Assembly: GCA_013375475.1 (NCBI GenBank)
Contig: JABXKD010000003.1
Coordinates: 1-64,000 of the forward strand
DNA: 64,000 nt
Direction of reading: 5' to 3'
Origin: Promethearchaeota archaeon
Lineage (GTDB): Archaea; Asgardarchaeota; Lokiarchaeia; Sigyniarchaeales; SOKP01
Both the position numbers and the translations under genes were made by a program. This document shows, piece after piece, positions 17,942-26,354 of the stretch. The notes below the pieces were generated by a model. That model had not been told where the DNA came from, searched no databases, and saw only the letters and a program-made list of their open reading frames with translations. How positions within the stretch are numbered: position 1 is the first letter of the stretch; each line of letters opens with the position of its first letter.

Positions 17942-17971
17942 TTCAAAATGTATTTGGTCAATCATTTTGAA
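17942..17971. repeat. 9-bp inverted repeat between coaBC and topo VI B
   Basis: TTCAAAATG (17942-17950) and CATTTTGAA (17963-17971) are perfect inverted arms 12 nt apart, so their centres are 21 bp or two helical turns apart. It lies about 125 bp before the topo VI B start and 64 bp after the coaBC stop. It could be an operator or a hairpin in the coaBC 3' end; no T-run follows it on the minus strand. Confidence 0.35.
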
Positions 17972-18034
17972 CAGAAATTGATTTACTATTTAAATCTTTT
18001 CTTTAAGTGAAAAAATTTATTAAAGAATAATAGA

Positions 18035-19318
18035 CTAATTGTTCACTTCTCTTTTTCTATAGTTTTCTAAAGCTACATCAATGATTTTTGATGCTACATA
18101 TCTTTTAGTATGTTTATCAATATGTGTTATATGCTTTTCTTTATTTACTATATATACTTCATTATCCTTACTATTAAAACCAATATCTCTTCGTCCCACA
18201 TCGTTAGCGACGATTAGATCGGCCTCAGATTTTAAAAGTCGGTTGTAAGCGCGATCAATTAAATCGGAACGAGAAACATTAATCTCTGCTTTAAACGCAA
18301 TAATAAAAAGTTTATAATCTTTTCTTCGCGCTACACTCAATATTTTAGGAGTTAATTGCATATTTACTTTCAATTCTTCTACTTCATCAGAAGAAATTTT
18401 TCCCTCAATGTATTCAGTAGGCTTGTAATCAGAAATCGCTGCAGCGGAAATTAACATGTCGTATTTTGAATAAGAAAGCTCATCTTTAATAGTTTTTATA
18501 AAATCATCAGCTGATTCGACATGAATAGTGTTGATATAGTCGGGAATCTTCACCATACATTCACCCGCTACTAATAGTACTTCAGCACCTCTCGCTGAAG
18601 CTTCTTTAGCAAGTTCGATACCCATTCGCCCAGACGATTTATTTGACAAATATCTTATATCATCTATCGCTTCACGACTTGGACCAGCAGTTATTAGGAT
18701 TTTTTTACCTTCGAGATCTCTTGTTGTGATTAATAAATCTAAAACTTTATCAATTACATCCTCCAATTTTGAGATTTTAGCCTTTCCTTCAGATATTCGT
18801 GGTCCTAATACATCAATACCATGTTCTTTCAGGATTGAAATATTTTTTTCAATTATAGAATGATACATGCTTTCATGCATAGCTGGAACTATCACTATAG
18901 GTATAGAGGAACCAAAAGCAGTCGATACCATTGTGGTAACTGGGGTGTCATCAATACCGTTAGCAATCTTGGATATAGTATTTGCAGTTGCGGGGCAAAC
19001 TAGGATTAAATCTGCTTTACCGCTCGCATTAGGTCTATCTCCCGCTAAAAATACATGCTCAACAGCTCCAGTTAATTTAGTAATTACAGGATTCCCTGTT
19101 GCCCAGTGCATTAAAGAGGGTTCAATCAATCCTGTAGCTGCTTTTGACATGCAGGGAATAACTTCGGCCCCTAAGCGCATTAATTCCCTCGCAATTACAG
19201 GAGCGTTGATTACTGCAACTGAACCTGTTAAGCACATGCATATGGTCTTTCCTCTTAATATCGTCCCTTTAGTTTCTATAATGTCCTTGGAAGGATGATG
19301 TAATGGATGTTTTACCAT
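18035..19318 (-). CDS. coaBC: Phosphopantothenoylcysteine decarboxylase / phosphopantothenate-cysteine ligase
   Basis: A bifunctional coenzyme A synthesis enzyme of 427 residues. The N-terminal FMN-dependent decarboxylase (about 20-190) has the flavin-binding LTGSVAVINAP segment, the SLMHWATG stretch near the active-site histidine, and PAMHESMY containing the PxMNxxMW-type motif. The C-terminal ligase (about 200-427) shows KKILITAGPSREAIDDIRY and SNKSSGRMG, the nucleotide-binding and dimer-forming signatures. CTP or ATP activates phosphopantothenate, which is joined to cysteine and then decarboxylated to 4'-phosphopantetheine. The length is normal. The gene stands alone, in the same direction as the topo VI operon. 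Confidence 0.95.
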   Translation of the reverse strand: MVKHPLHHPSKDIIETKGTILRGKTICMCLTGSVAVINAPVIARELMRLGAEVIPCMSKAATGLIEPSLMHWATGNPVITKLTGAVEHVFLAGDRPNASGKADLILVCPATANTISKIANGIDDTPVTTMVSTAFGSSIPIVIVPAMHESMYHSIIEKNISILKEHGIDVLGPRISEGKAKISKLEDVIDKVLDLLITTRDLEGKKILITAGPSREAIDDIRYLSNKSSGRMGIELAKEASARGAEVLLVAGECMVKIPDYINTIHVESADDFIKTIKDELSYSKYDMLISAAAISDYKPTEYIEGKISSDEVEELKVNMQLTPKILSVARRKDYKLFIIAFKAEINVSRSDLIDRAYNRLLKSEADLIVANDVGRRDIGFNSKDNEVYIVNKEKHITHIDKHTKRYVASKIIDVALENYRKREVNN

Positions 19319-19458
19319 CGTTCTAAAGTTATTTTTAATTAATATGTTTAATAAGAATAAATGTTCAATTTAAAAATATTGCAATTATTTAACTCTTTTT
19401 CGAAATAAGATGATAATTTTTTTTATTTAGACACCGTGTTATTTAGGGTGGTTTAAAA

Positions 19459-21828
19459 TTAAATTTCTTCTTCGATCATATTTAGTTTTAAATTAAGTTT
19501 CGCGCTGTAGTTCAAAATTTTATTATAGAAATCTTGACTGATAGGTTCGTTTAGATTTAGGTTTAAAATTTTAGAAAATTGTTTACCATAATAACTGTTT
19601 ACCAATTCAGACATATTATATATAATAGTGTCTTGTTCAGTAAATCTGTATACTTGCGATTGTTCAAACTCTTCCTTTCTGATTTTTAGTATCTCATTAG
19701 AATATTTTACAAATGGAGTGTGCCGCATCTTTTTAATGTCGAATATAACGCTACTTCCCATTTCTCTTTCTTTAAGAATTTTACTAATAGTTGAATGAAC
19801 TTTATTCATAAATTTTATTCTGAATTCATCCAAACTACTAACTTCATATAGTAAGTCGTTAATTATTTCAGTATATGGTAATTCTAATCCAGCCATTTCA
19901 GTAGATAAATTTAATAGAATTATGAATTGATTAGTATACTTTTCAGGATTGGTTTTGAGAGTTTCATAAATATACTCCTTCTCCCTATTTATGAAATTAA
20001 ACAAAAATGTTCTTAATGCTTTTAAAAACTTACCATAATTTGGGACAAATTGTTTATTAGGATTGTCTAATGCTATTTCATACGCTTCAAAGGGGCTTAT
20101 TTTTTTAATAAGAACAGACTTTAATAAACTTAGAGGGTAATATCCTTCGATAAATGCTATACCTTTCTCAATACTGCTAATAGCGTCCTTGAATGAACAT
20201 TTTGTAATAACATTAATTGTTTTGATAATATTTCCTTCGATTTTTACGGGTGTTTTTTGACAATAACATAAATCAAATGGCTTTAAATCGTGATAGAGAG
20301 AAGTATTTTGATCGGGGATTACTATTTGGGCTCCGTAAGCATTAACTAAACTACTTTGCCTTGGTTTGTTAGCTAAATCCCATTCAATGATCATAAGATC
20401 GTCAATACCGGAGTAGTCCTGATCAATGTCGTAGTTATATTCTATAGGTTTGCTTATAAGTGAGAACACATCAATATAATTAATTTCATAATCATTATCT
20501 TCCCCCCAGAACTGTTTTTTGTAATAAAAAATATCTGGAAAGTTGTGTAAATCGTCTAAAAACAATTCTTTAATAATCAAATAATTAACTCCTATTTCTG
20601 AGGATTTAATAGTAGAGTCATTTATCCCGTAAAATCCTATATGATTTATGATGTAATGATAGGCAGGATTCTCAAGATTCTCTTTATTGTGATTTACGAT
20701 ATAAGTATTTCTTTTTTTTCTAAAGTCGATTTTAGATTTTTTAATGTTATACTTTTCCTTAAGAAGTCTGAGAAATGCGAACTTCTTAAGATATACCTTT
20801 TTTTCTAGTTCTTTAATTTCGGTCTTATAAGATTTATATTCTTCTAAATAGGAGGTTCTTGGAATTTCAAATATATTGAACTGTTTCTTCATTAACTTTA
20901 ATTTATCAATAACACTGAAATTTTCGATCTCATTTTTAAAATAGGTAGTGATTTCATTTTTAAATGATTTAAAATTCGTAGAGGTAATAAATTCTTTAAA
21001 AAGTGGGTTGAGGCTAACCAGAGCTTCGTATTTCCTTTTAATAAAATACATCGAGAAATATCTCTCGTTAAAATCCTTTGAATTAGCCATTTTTAATAAT
21101 TCTGCAATTAAAGATTCAACAAATGATTCACTCTGAAATTCATAGAAATCCAATAATTTATCGATATAATCAATTATTCTTAATATCTCAAAAAAGGAAT
21201 ATTTTGATGTAGATTTTAAAAATAATCTTATTCCTCTTTCTATGAAATGATTGTATTTGAGAATGTAAGAACCTAATTCGTTAATATATGCTGATTGTAA
21301 GAATTCAAAAAATTCTATGAATAAATTATTTTCAATTGCGGTTTTTAAAAATCTTTCAATGATCGGCTCACAATCTCGCTGATTTATGATGGCTTTGTCT
21401 AAATAACTTAAACCTTCAACGCAATTATTGGTATTAATACATATATTAGCTAATTTTAGATAATTCGTACTTTTCTTTTTTGATCCAAAATCTTCAGAAG
21501 TTAAATGCATTTTGTTAATTTTTTCCACGAGCTCTAAAGAAATTGATGGTTTTAGCATTGTCAAGAGCTTTATAAGATGAATGCATATTTTATCTTCAAT
21601 TTCACTGTGTATTAAAAAAGTGGGGCAATCATGAAAAATTTCATTTTTATTTTCGTTTATAATTAGATGATATTCACGTTCGTTATCTAAAATTACTGCC
21701 CTAATCTTTATAGGATCTTCTTTTAACGAGATTATATTAATTTTGCTTTTCGGGAATTCAACTGATTTTTTATATAACTCCTTTCCATATCTTTCAATTA
21801 TTATTTCTGAAAATGATTTATTAGTCAT
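19459..21828 (-). CDS. Large protein with SWIM-like zinc motif, third gene of MoxR/VWA operon
   Basis: The 789-residue protein has no family I recognise over most of its length. Near the N-terminus, residues 65-88 read HDCP, then twelve residues, then CIHLIKLL. That fits a SWIM zinc finger (CxC...CxH followed by a hydrophobic helix) with His65 in place of the first cysteine, beside Cys67, Cys81 and His83. The rest is helical with tetratricopeptide-like stretches, and a Tyr/Asp/Asn-rich middle near 380-480. It starts 4 nt after the VWA gene stop, so the two are surely cotranscribed. In bacteria SWIM, MoxR and VWA genes commonly travel together, which supports the motif reading. Function in the operon is unknown. 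Confidence 0.6.
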   Translation of the reverse strand: MTNKSFSEIIIERYGKELYKKSVEFPKSKINIISLKEDPIKIRAVILDNEREYHLIINENKNEIFHDCPTFLIHSEIEDKICIHLIKLLTMLKPSISLELVEKINKMHLTSEDFGSKKKSTNYLKLANICINTNNCVEGLSYLDKAIINQRDCEPIIERFLKTAIENNLFIEFFEFLQSAYINELGSYILKYNHFIERGIRLFLKSTSKYSFFEILRIIDYIDKLLDFYEFQSESFVESLIAELLKMANSKDFNERYFSMYFIKRKYEALVSLNPLFKEFITSTNFKSFKNEITTYFKNEIENFSVIDKLKLMKKQFNIFEIPRTSYLEEYKSYKTEIKELEKKVYLKKFAFLRLLKEKYNIKKSKIDFRKKRNTYIVNHNKENLENPAYHYIINHIGFYGINDSTIKSSEIGVNYLIIKELFLDDLHNFPDIFYYKKQFWGEDNDYEINYIDVFSLISKPIEYNYDIDQDYSGIDDLMIIEWDLANKPRQSSLVNAYGAQIVIPDQNTSLYHDLKPFDLCYCQKTPVKIEGNIIKTINVITKCSFKDAISSIEKGIAFIEGYYPLSLLKSVLIKKISPFEAYEIALDNPNKQFVPNYGKFLKALRTFLFNFINREKEYIYETLKTNPEKYTNQFIILLNLSTEMAGLELPYTEIINDLLYEVSSLDEFRIKFMNKVHSTISKILKEREMGSSVIFDIKKMRHTPFVKYSNEILKIRKEEFEQSQVYRFTEQDTIIYNMSELVNSYYGKQFSKILNLNLNEPISQDFYNKILNYSAKLNLKLNMIEEEI

Positions 21829-21832
21829 GTTT

Positions 21833-24334
21833 TTAAAATCTCGATTTTATAATCTCTGACATTAATTTTGGAAATTCATTCCAATCTTTAATTGTCAAAA
21901 GTTGTCCTCCCGCTATTTTTACCATCTTTTCCGCTTCTTTTAAATTAAAGGAAGATTCTGGAGAGACTAAAATGAAATCTACATTTAAAGAACGAAGTTT
22001 TCTTAATTCTTCATTAGCTTGTTGAATATCATATATTTCTGCGTCAGTAAAAAGAACATTTAATTTCTCACGAGAGCTAGAGTTATCTTTAAATTGTTTA
22101 TTTGCCCATTCTAAAGCGCTTTGAAGCCGTGTACCCCCCTTTGCAGAAACCATAAGCAATTCATCTGCTAATTTTTCCATATCTACTTTTTCAGATAATT
22201 TTTTTAATACATGCGTATCTGATTCGAAAAAGGCAACACCAATTTCGTCTTTTCGCATGCCATAGACTAACATTGTTACGCAAATAGCCATATACGCAAG
22301 TTTCTCACCTGTCATCGAGCCACTAATGTCAAGTTCAAAGCAAAACGAGCGTAATCCCTTCGCGGTCTCGTAAACATAGAAATCATCGTAATTTATATGA
22401 TCTAATTTTTTCCCTTTTTCCAAAAGATTGAATATCGTTTCTTCTAGATCAATATTTTCAAAATCGTCTCCTATAGTGTATGGCCGTACTACATTGATAG
22501 GTATATTTCCTGTTGTTGCGCTTCCTAAGCGAGCTCTTGAATAATAAATACCTAAATCGATTAGCATTTTCTTCGCTAATTCTTTCACTTTTATTTTTAC
22601 TTGTTCGGGTAAATTATTTCTATGGATAAACCATTGTCTAAGAAGGTTTTCACCACTTCCAGCAGATAAGCAAGAAATTACTTTATCTTGGCCCTCTTTT
22701 CCTCCAATTTGTTGAGCCCCTTTCAAAGCTTCAGTCAAATCAAAATGACCGAGAGCTCCTAAAGCATCTCTATTATCGTTAGCTAGAGCACTGCTTAGTA
22801 GTTCTTTAATTCTTTCTTTATTTAATTGATCGCGTAATTGTTCCATTAAATTACTAACTCGTTGAAAATCTGCAATATTTTTTTCAACCATTTTTTTTAG
22901 CAATTGATAATTGGGTTCAATTAATTCGTATATTTCTTCTTCGGACATTTCTAAATTTTTCCCAATTCTTTTAATATCTTCAGAATCAGGATCCAATCCG
23001 ATCTTTCTTAAGAATTCTGTGGCGTTTTTTAATTGATCAGCAGTTTCACAAGCTTCTAGGGTTTTTGATACTAAATCAGGTAGTTTTTGAGATATTTTTT
23101 GACCACAGTGCATATTAGGACAACTATTCATTAATTGTTGTATCTGATGAGATAGCGATTTAAATGCTTCAAATTTTATATTTTCATTACTCGCCTGATT
23201 TATTGCATTCTCAAGAGATTGATTAAATAGATCATTCCAAGATTTATTAGCAAATGCATTTTTTGTTAAACTCTCTAACGAAATATTCATCTGAGAATTT
23301 TTTGATTGCTGATCAAGGTTTTTAAGCAATTCTTCCCTTAGGTTGGTACCGAAATATTGATCTAACGAATCTGCTAAACTAAAATTATGTTCAAAGGAAG
23401 ATTGTTGTAAAGAGTTGTTCAAAATATTATCTAGATCAAACTTAGGAATTTCACCTAAAGTTTTCGCAGCGTTAAATAGCTGGTCTAAATTTTTAAGTTG
23501 ATTTTTAAGTTGGTCCTTTGCATTTTGGATTTGGTCTTTCACACTTTGAGCATCTGAAGTCTCATCAATAAATTTAATAGATTTCAAAAGATCGTCTAGT
23601 CTATTGGAATTAATTAATTTAGATAAATCTTCAGCGATATTTTGATTGTTTAGTGCTTTACTTGCTAGTTTTTCCCATTCTCTTAATGATTTTTGTTGAA
23701 TTAATTCATTTAAACCTAAATTTGAGCCTGCTTTTAAATCTTCGGGATTAAGGGAGTTAATTTTCTGTTCTAACCTTCTTTGTGCTTCTTGAATCAAATC
23801 TTCTAAGGAGGATATTTCTTCTTTGTACAATTCTGAGTCGTCATTAAAAAATTTTAATGCGGACTTATATGGATCTTCATCACGTTTAGAGTTTAACTCG
23901 TCAAGAAATTCTTCTAATTTTTGAATTTTGTCAGTATCTATTGATTTAGTCATCTCAATTTCATCAATCATTTCTTGAAGTTTGTCCAATTCCGATTGAA
24001 GATCGGTTCCTAGAAGATCTTCATCAAAATCACCTTCAACATAATCATCACCATTAAGAAAGGAATCCATGATATCCTTTTTGTAATTAGGAAACAGAAT
24101 CTGAAAAGCAATATCTTTCGCTAATTCTTGATTATCAGGAAAAGAAGTAACAGTACTAATTTCAATGTAATCGTTTGGCGTAACCAAACCCTTACGATAG
24201 TATCTCGATAAAATTAATTTAGGAATGGATAAGACTTGGCGTGAAGATGGGATTTGCACAATTTCGCGATGTCTTCGCATTTTTCGAATGAAATCTACAG
24301 CAAATTCACATGGATTTTCAGGAAAAACTCCCAT
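21833..24334 (-). CDS. VWA-domain protein (CoxE-like) with long coiled helical N-terminus
   Basis: An 833-residue partner of the MoxR ATPase. The C-terminal ~190 residues form a von Willebrand A domain with the metal-ion adhesion site: ELDISGSMTGEK (Asp669, Ser, Ser), a threonine in KGGTRLQ and LFTDAEIYD. Residues about 90-600 are Gln/Asn/Leu-rich helices, including repeated QxxxxxxLxx patterns that read as coiled coils, and one CPNMHCG segment. In the family, the MoxR hexamer loads or remodels clients through the VWA protein's metal site. It lies 18 nt downstream of the moxR gene and 4 nt upstream of the SWIM-like gene. Confidence 0.88.
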   Translation of the reverse strand: MGVFPENPCEFAVDFIRKMRRHREIVQIPSSRQVLSIPKLILSRYYRKGLVTPNDYIEISTVTSFPDNQELAKDIAFQILFPNYKKDIMDSFLNGDDYVEGDFDEDLLGTDLQSELDKLQEMIDEIEMTKSIDTDKIQKLEEFLDELNSKRDEDPYKSALKFFNDDSELYKEEISSLEDLIQEAQRRLEQKINSLNPEDLKAGSNLGLNELIQQKSLREWEKLASKALNNQNIAEDLSKLINSNRLDDLLKSIKFIDETSDAQSVKDQIQNAKDQLKNQLKNLDQLFNAAKTLGEIPKFDLDNILNNSLQQSSFEHNFSLADSLDQYFGTNLREELLKNLDQQSKNSQMNISLESLTKNAFANKSWNDLFNQSLENAINQASNENIKFEAFKSLSHQIQQLMNSCPNMHCGQKISQKLPDLVSKTLEACETADQLKNATEFLRKIGLDPDSEDIKRIGKNLEMSEEEIYELIEPNYQLLKKMVEKNIADFQRVSNLMEQLRDQLNKERIKELLSSALANDNRDALGALGHFDLTEALKGAQQIGGKEGQDKVISCLSAGSGENLLRQWFIHRNNLPEQVKIKVKELAKKMLIDLGIYYSRARLGSATTGNIPINVVRPYTIGDDFENIDLEETIFNLLEKGKKLDHINYDDFYVYETAKGLRSFCFELDISGSMTGEKLAYMAICVTMLVYGMRKDEIGVAFFESDTHVLKKLSEKVDMEKLADELLMVSAKGGTRLQSALEWANKQFKDNSSSREKLNVLFTDAEIYDIQQANEELRKLRSLNVDFILVSPESSFNLKEAEKMVKIAGGQLLTIKDWNEFPKLMSEIIKSRF

Positions 24335-24352
24335 AAAATTACTCTTTACCTC

Positions 24353-25294
24353 CTAAGCACCTAATGTTTTATGGATAATACTGTCAATGATGTTTTCAAC
24401 TTTTGTGCCCGGTTTTGGTTTGATGCTTCCTAATAACACATTTTGGGTAACTTGTGAAAGATATTCATGAATTGTTGTCTTTTCTTTCAATTCTCCTTTT
24501 TTTTCTAAAGTTTTTCTACGGGCTAATAGTTTAGCAATCGCTATGCCAGCTCTAATAGAAGCAGGTATTTCAATGTCTATTTTATTTTTTCTCGTTTCAT
24601 TTATAATTGAATAAATCAATTCTAATTCAGATTCTTCTATAATAAAATGTTCTGGTAAATTAATTCTTATTATATCAAGCTCGGTTGCTTTATCTGGATA
24701 GGATAGTTTAATCCAAACTTTAATTCTATCTTTTAATGCCTCAGATAGGCGATGAGTTCCTGAAAGCTCTTCCGGATTCATGGCAGAGATAAAAAAGAAA
24801 TCTTTATCAGCTTTAATTCTACCCAAATGAGGGATGCTAATTGATGCTTCCTCTAAAGGTTCTAATAATGTGTTTTGCGAGTATTCAGTAGCTCGGTTTA
24901 TTTCATTTGCTAAAAATGTCCCACCTTCCAACATAGCACTCAAAAGAGGACCAGGATTAAAAGCTTCTAATACAAATCCCTTTTTCAATGTAATTGCTGG
25001 GTCAAAACTGCCTATAAAATGACTAGGTTTTATAGATTCATCCATTGTTAACCAATGAAAATTCTTATTTTTGTTTTCCTTAGCTCGTAACCTAGCAAAA
25101 TATCGACATAGAATTGTTTTTCCTACTCCTGGCGGTCCAACAAGAGCGGGGAATAATCCTGTTGCCTCTGCGTCTCTAAGTAATTCTAAAGCTTTACCGT
25201 ATTGCCCTGATAAAACGATATCAATTTGTTCCTCAGAAATATCCTTGATAAGCCGTTTGTTAAACAGTTCCTCAAATTTTTGTTTATCTATCAT
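24353..25294 (-). CDS. MoxR-family AAA+ ATPase
   Basis: A 313-residue AAA+ chaperone-like ATPase. Walker A is GPPGVGKT (53-60), Walker B is LANEINRA, with the MoxR pattern ETQNTLLEPLEE-like continuation (SQNTLLEPLEEA), sensor 1 in FFISAMNPEE, and the arginine finger in LSEALKDRIKVW. The C-terminal lid is intact. MoxR proteins act with VWA-domain partners in cofactor insertion or complex assembly, and in some bacterial conflict systems. It is the first gene of a three-gene operon and lies divergent from the adenine methylase. Confidence 0.93.
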   Translation of the reverse strand: MIDKQKFEELFNKRLIKDISEEQIDIVLSGQYGKALELLRDAEATGLFPALVGPPGVGKTILCRYFARLRAKENKNKNFHWLTMDESIKPSHFIGSFDPAITLKKGFVLEAFNPGPLLSAMLEGGTFLANEINRATEYSQNTLLEPLEEASISIPHLGRIKADKDFFFISAMNPEELSGTHRLSEALKDRIKVWIKLSYPDKATELDIIRINLPEHFIIEESELELIYSIINETRKNKIDIEIPASIRAGIAIAKLLARRKTLEKKGELKEKTTIHEYLSQVTQNVLLGSIKPKPGTKVENIIDSIIHKTLGA

Positions 25295-25402
25295 CTTAAA
25301 ATCTACTGGAATGATTGTTCTAAATATACTTTATTTATGGTTATAGTAATTGTTAATTTTTAATCTATATTTTTATATAGTATAAACAGTACAAAAAATA
25401 TT

Positions 25403-26245
25403 TTGGTCTTTGCTAGAAATTTGACGAAACATACTCAAACCCATCCCTTTTTAAAGTGGGCGGGCGGTAAAAGGCAACTAATTCCACAAATGGATAAGTT
25501 TTTTCCTAAAAAATATAATAAATATATTGAACCTTTTATTGGTGGCGGTGCCGTTTTTTTTTATTTACTTCCTGAAAACTCAATTATATCAGATAATAAT
25601 CCCGATTTAATTAATTGCTATAAGGTTGTAAAAGAAGATGTGGAGGGTTTAATAGAATCTTTAAAGAAACATAGATACGAAAAGGATTATTATTACGAGA
25701 TTCGATCTCTAGACCGGGATCAAAATCAATATGCCGAATTATCAGATGTTGAGAAAGCTTCGCGTTCAATTTATTTAAATAAAAGTGGATACAACGGTTT
25801 ATACCGCGTCAACAGCAAAGGCTTGTTTAATGTACCTTTTGGAAGGCATAAAAACCCAAAAATATGTGACGAGGAAAATTTAAGAAAAGTAAGTATCGTT
25901 TTAAAGAATGTTAAAATAGTTTTAGGTTCTTTCGAAATCTGCTTAGATTTTGCTGAAAAAGATGATTTCGTTTACTTAGACCCTCCCTATTATCCACTTT
26001 CTGACACTGCATTATTTACAAGTTATACTAAAAATAGTTTTGACAAATCTTCACAGATAAAATTACATGAAGTGTTTAAAGAACTTGATAATCGAGGGTG
26101 TAAAATTGTGCTGAGTAATTCCTATTCCGAATTCATTTTAGACTTATATAAGGATTTTAAAATTGTTACATTAAAAGCTAAACGAAATATAAATAGCAAT
26201 TCGCAAAAAAGGGGATTAATTAACGAAGTCTTAATTCTGAATTAA
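25403..26245 (+). CDS. DNA adenine-N6 methyltransferase, Dam/DpnM (D12) class
   Basis: A 280-residue methyltransferase. The S-adenosylmethionine motif FLKWAGGKRQL is at 16-26 and the catalytic DPPY motif near residue 193 (YLDPPYYPL). The order (FxGxG-type motif first, DPPY last) is that of the alpha group, which includes Dam (GATC) and DpnM. LYRVNSKGLFNVPFG is the conserved target-recognition side segment. No restriction endonuclease gene adjoins it, so it is a solitary methylase on present evidence. The start is uncertain: the TTG at 25403 has no clear ribosome-binding site, and a second TTG lies six codons later. It is divergent from the moxR operon. Confidence 0.92.
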   Translation: MVFARNLTKHTQTHPFLKWAGGKRQLIPQMDKFFPKKYNKYIEPFIGGGAVFFYLLPENSIISDNNPDLINCYKVVKEDVEGLIESLKKHRYEKDYYYEIRSLDRDQNQYAELSDVEKASRSIYLNKSGYNGLYRVNSKGLFNVPFGRHKNPKICDEENLRKVSIVLKNVKIVLGSFEICLDFAEKDDFVYLDPPYYPLSDTALFTSYTKNSFDKSSQIKLHEVFKELDNRGCKIVLSNSYSEFILDLYKDFKIVTLKAKRNINSNSQKRGLINEVLILN

Positions 26246-26354
26246 AATCTTTAACTTTTAATTATAACAACTTTTATTTAGTTTTATAATAATATTTAAA
26301 TTTAATACAAAGTGTTTATTCAACTTTAGTAATTACCTATTTCGTTGAAATATC

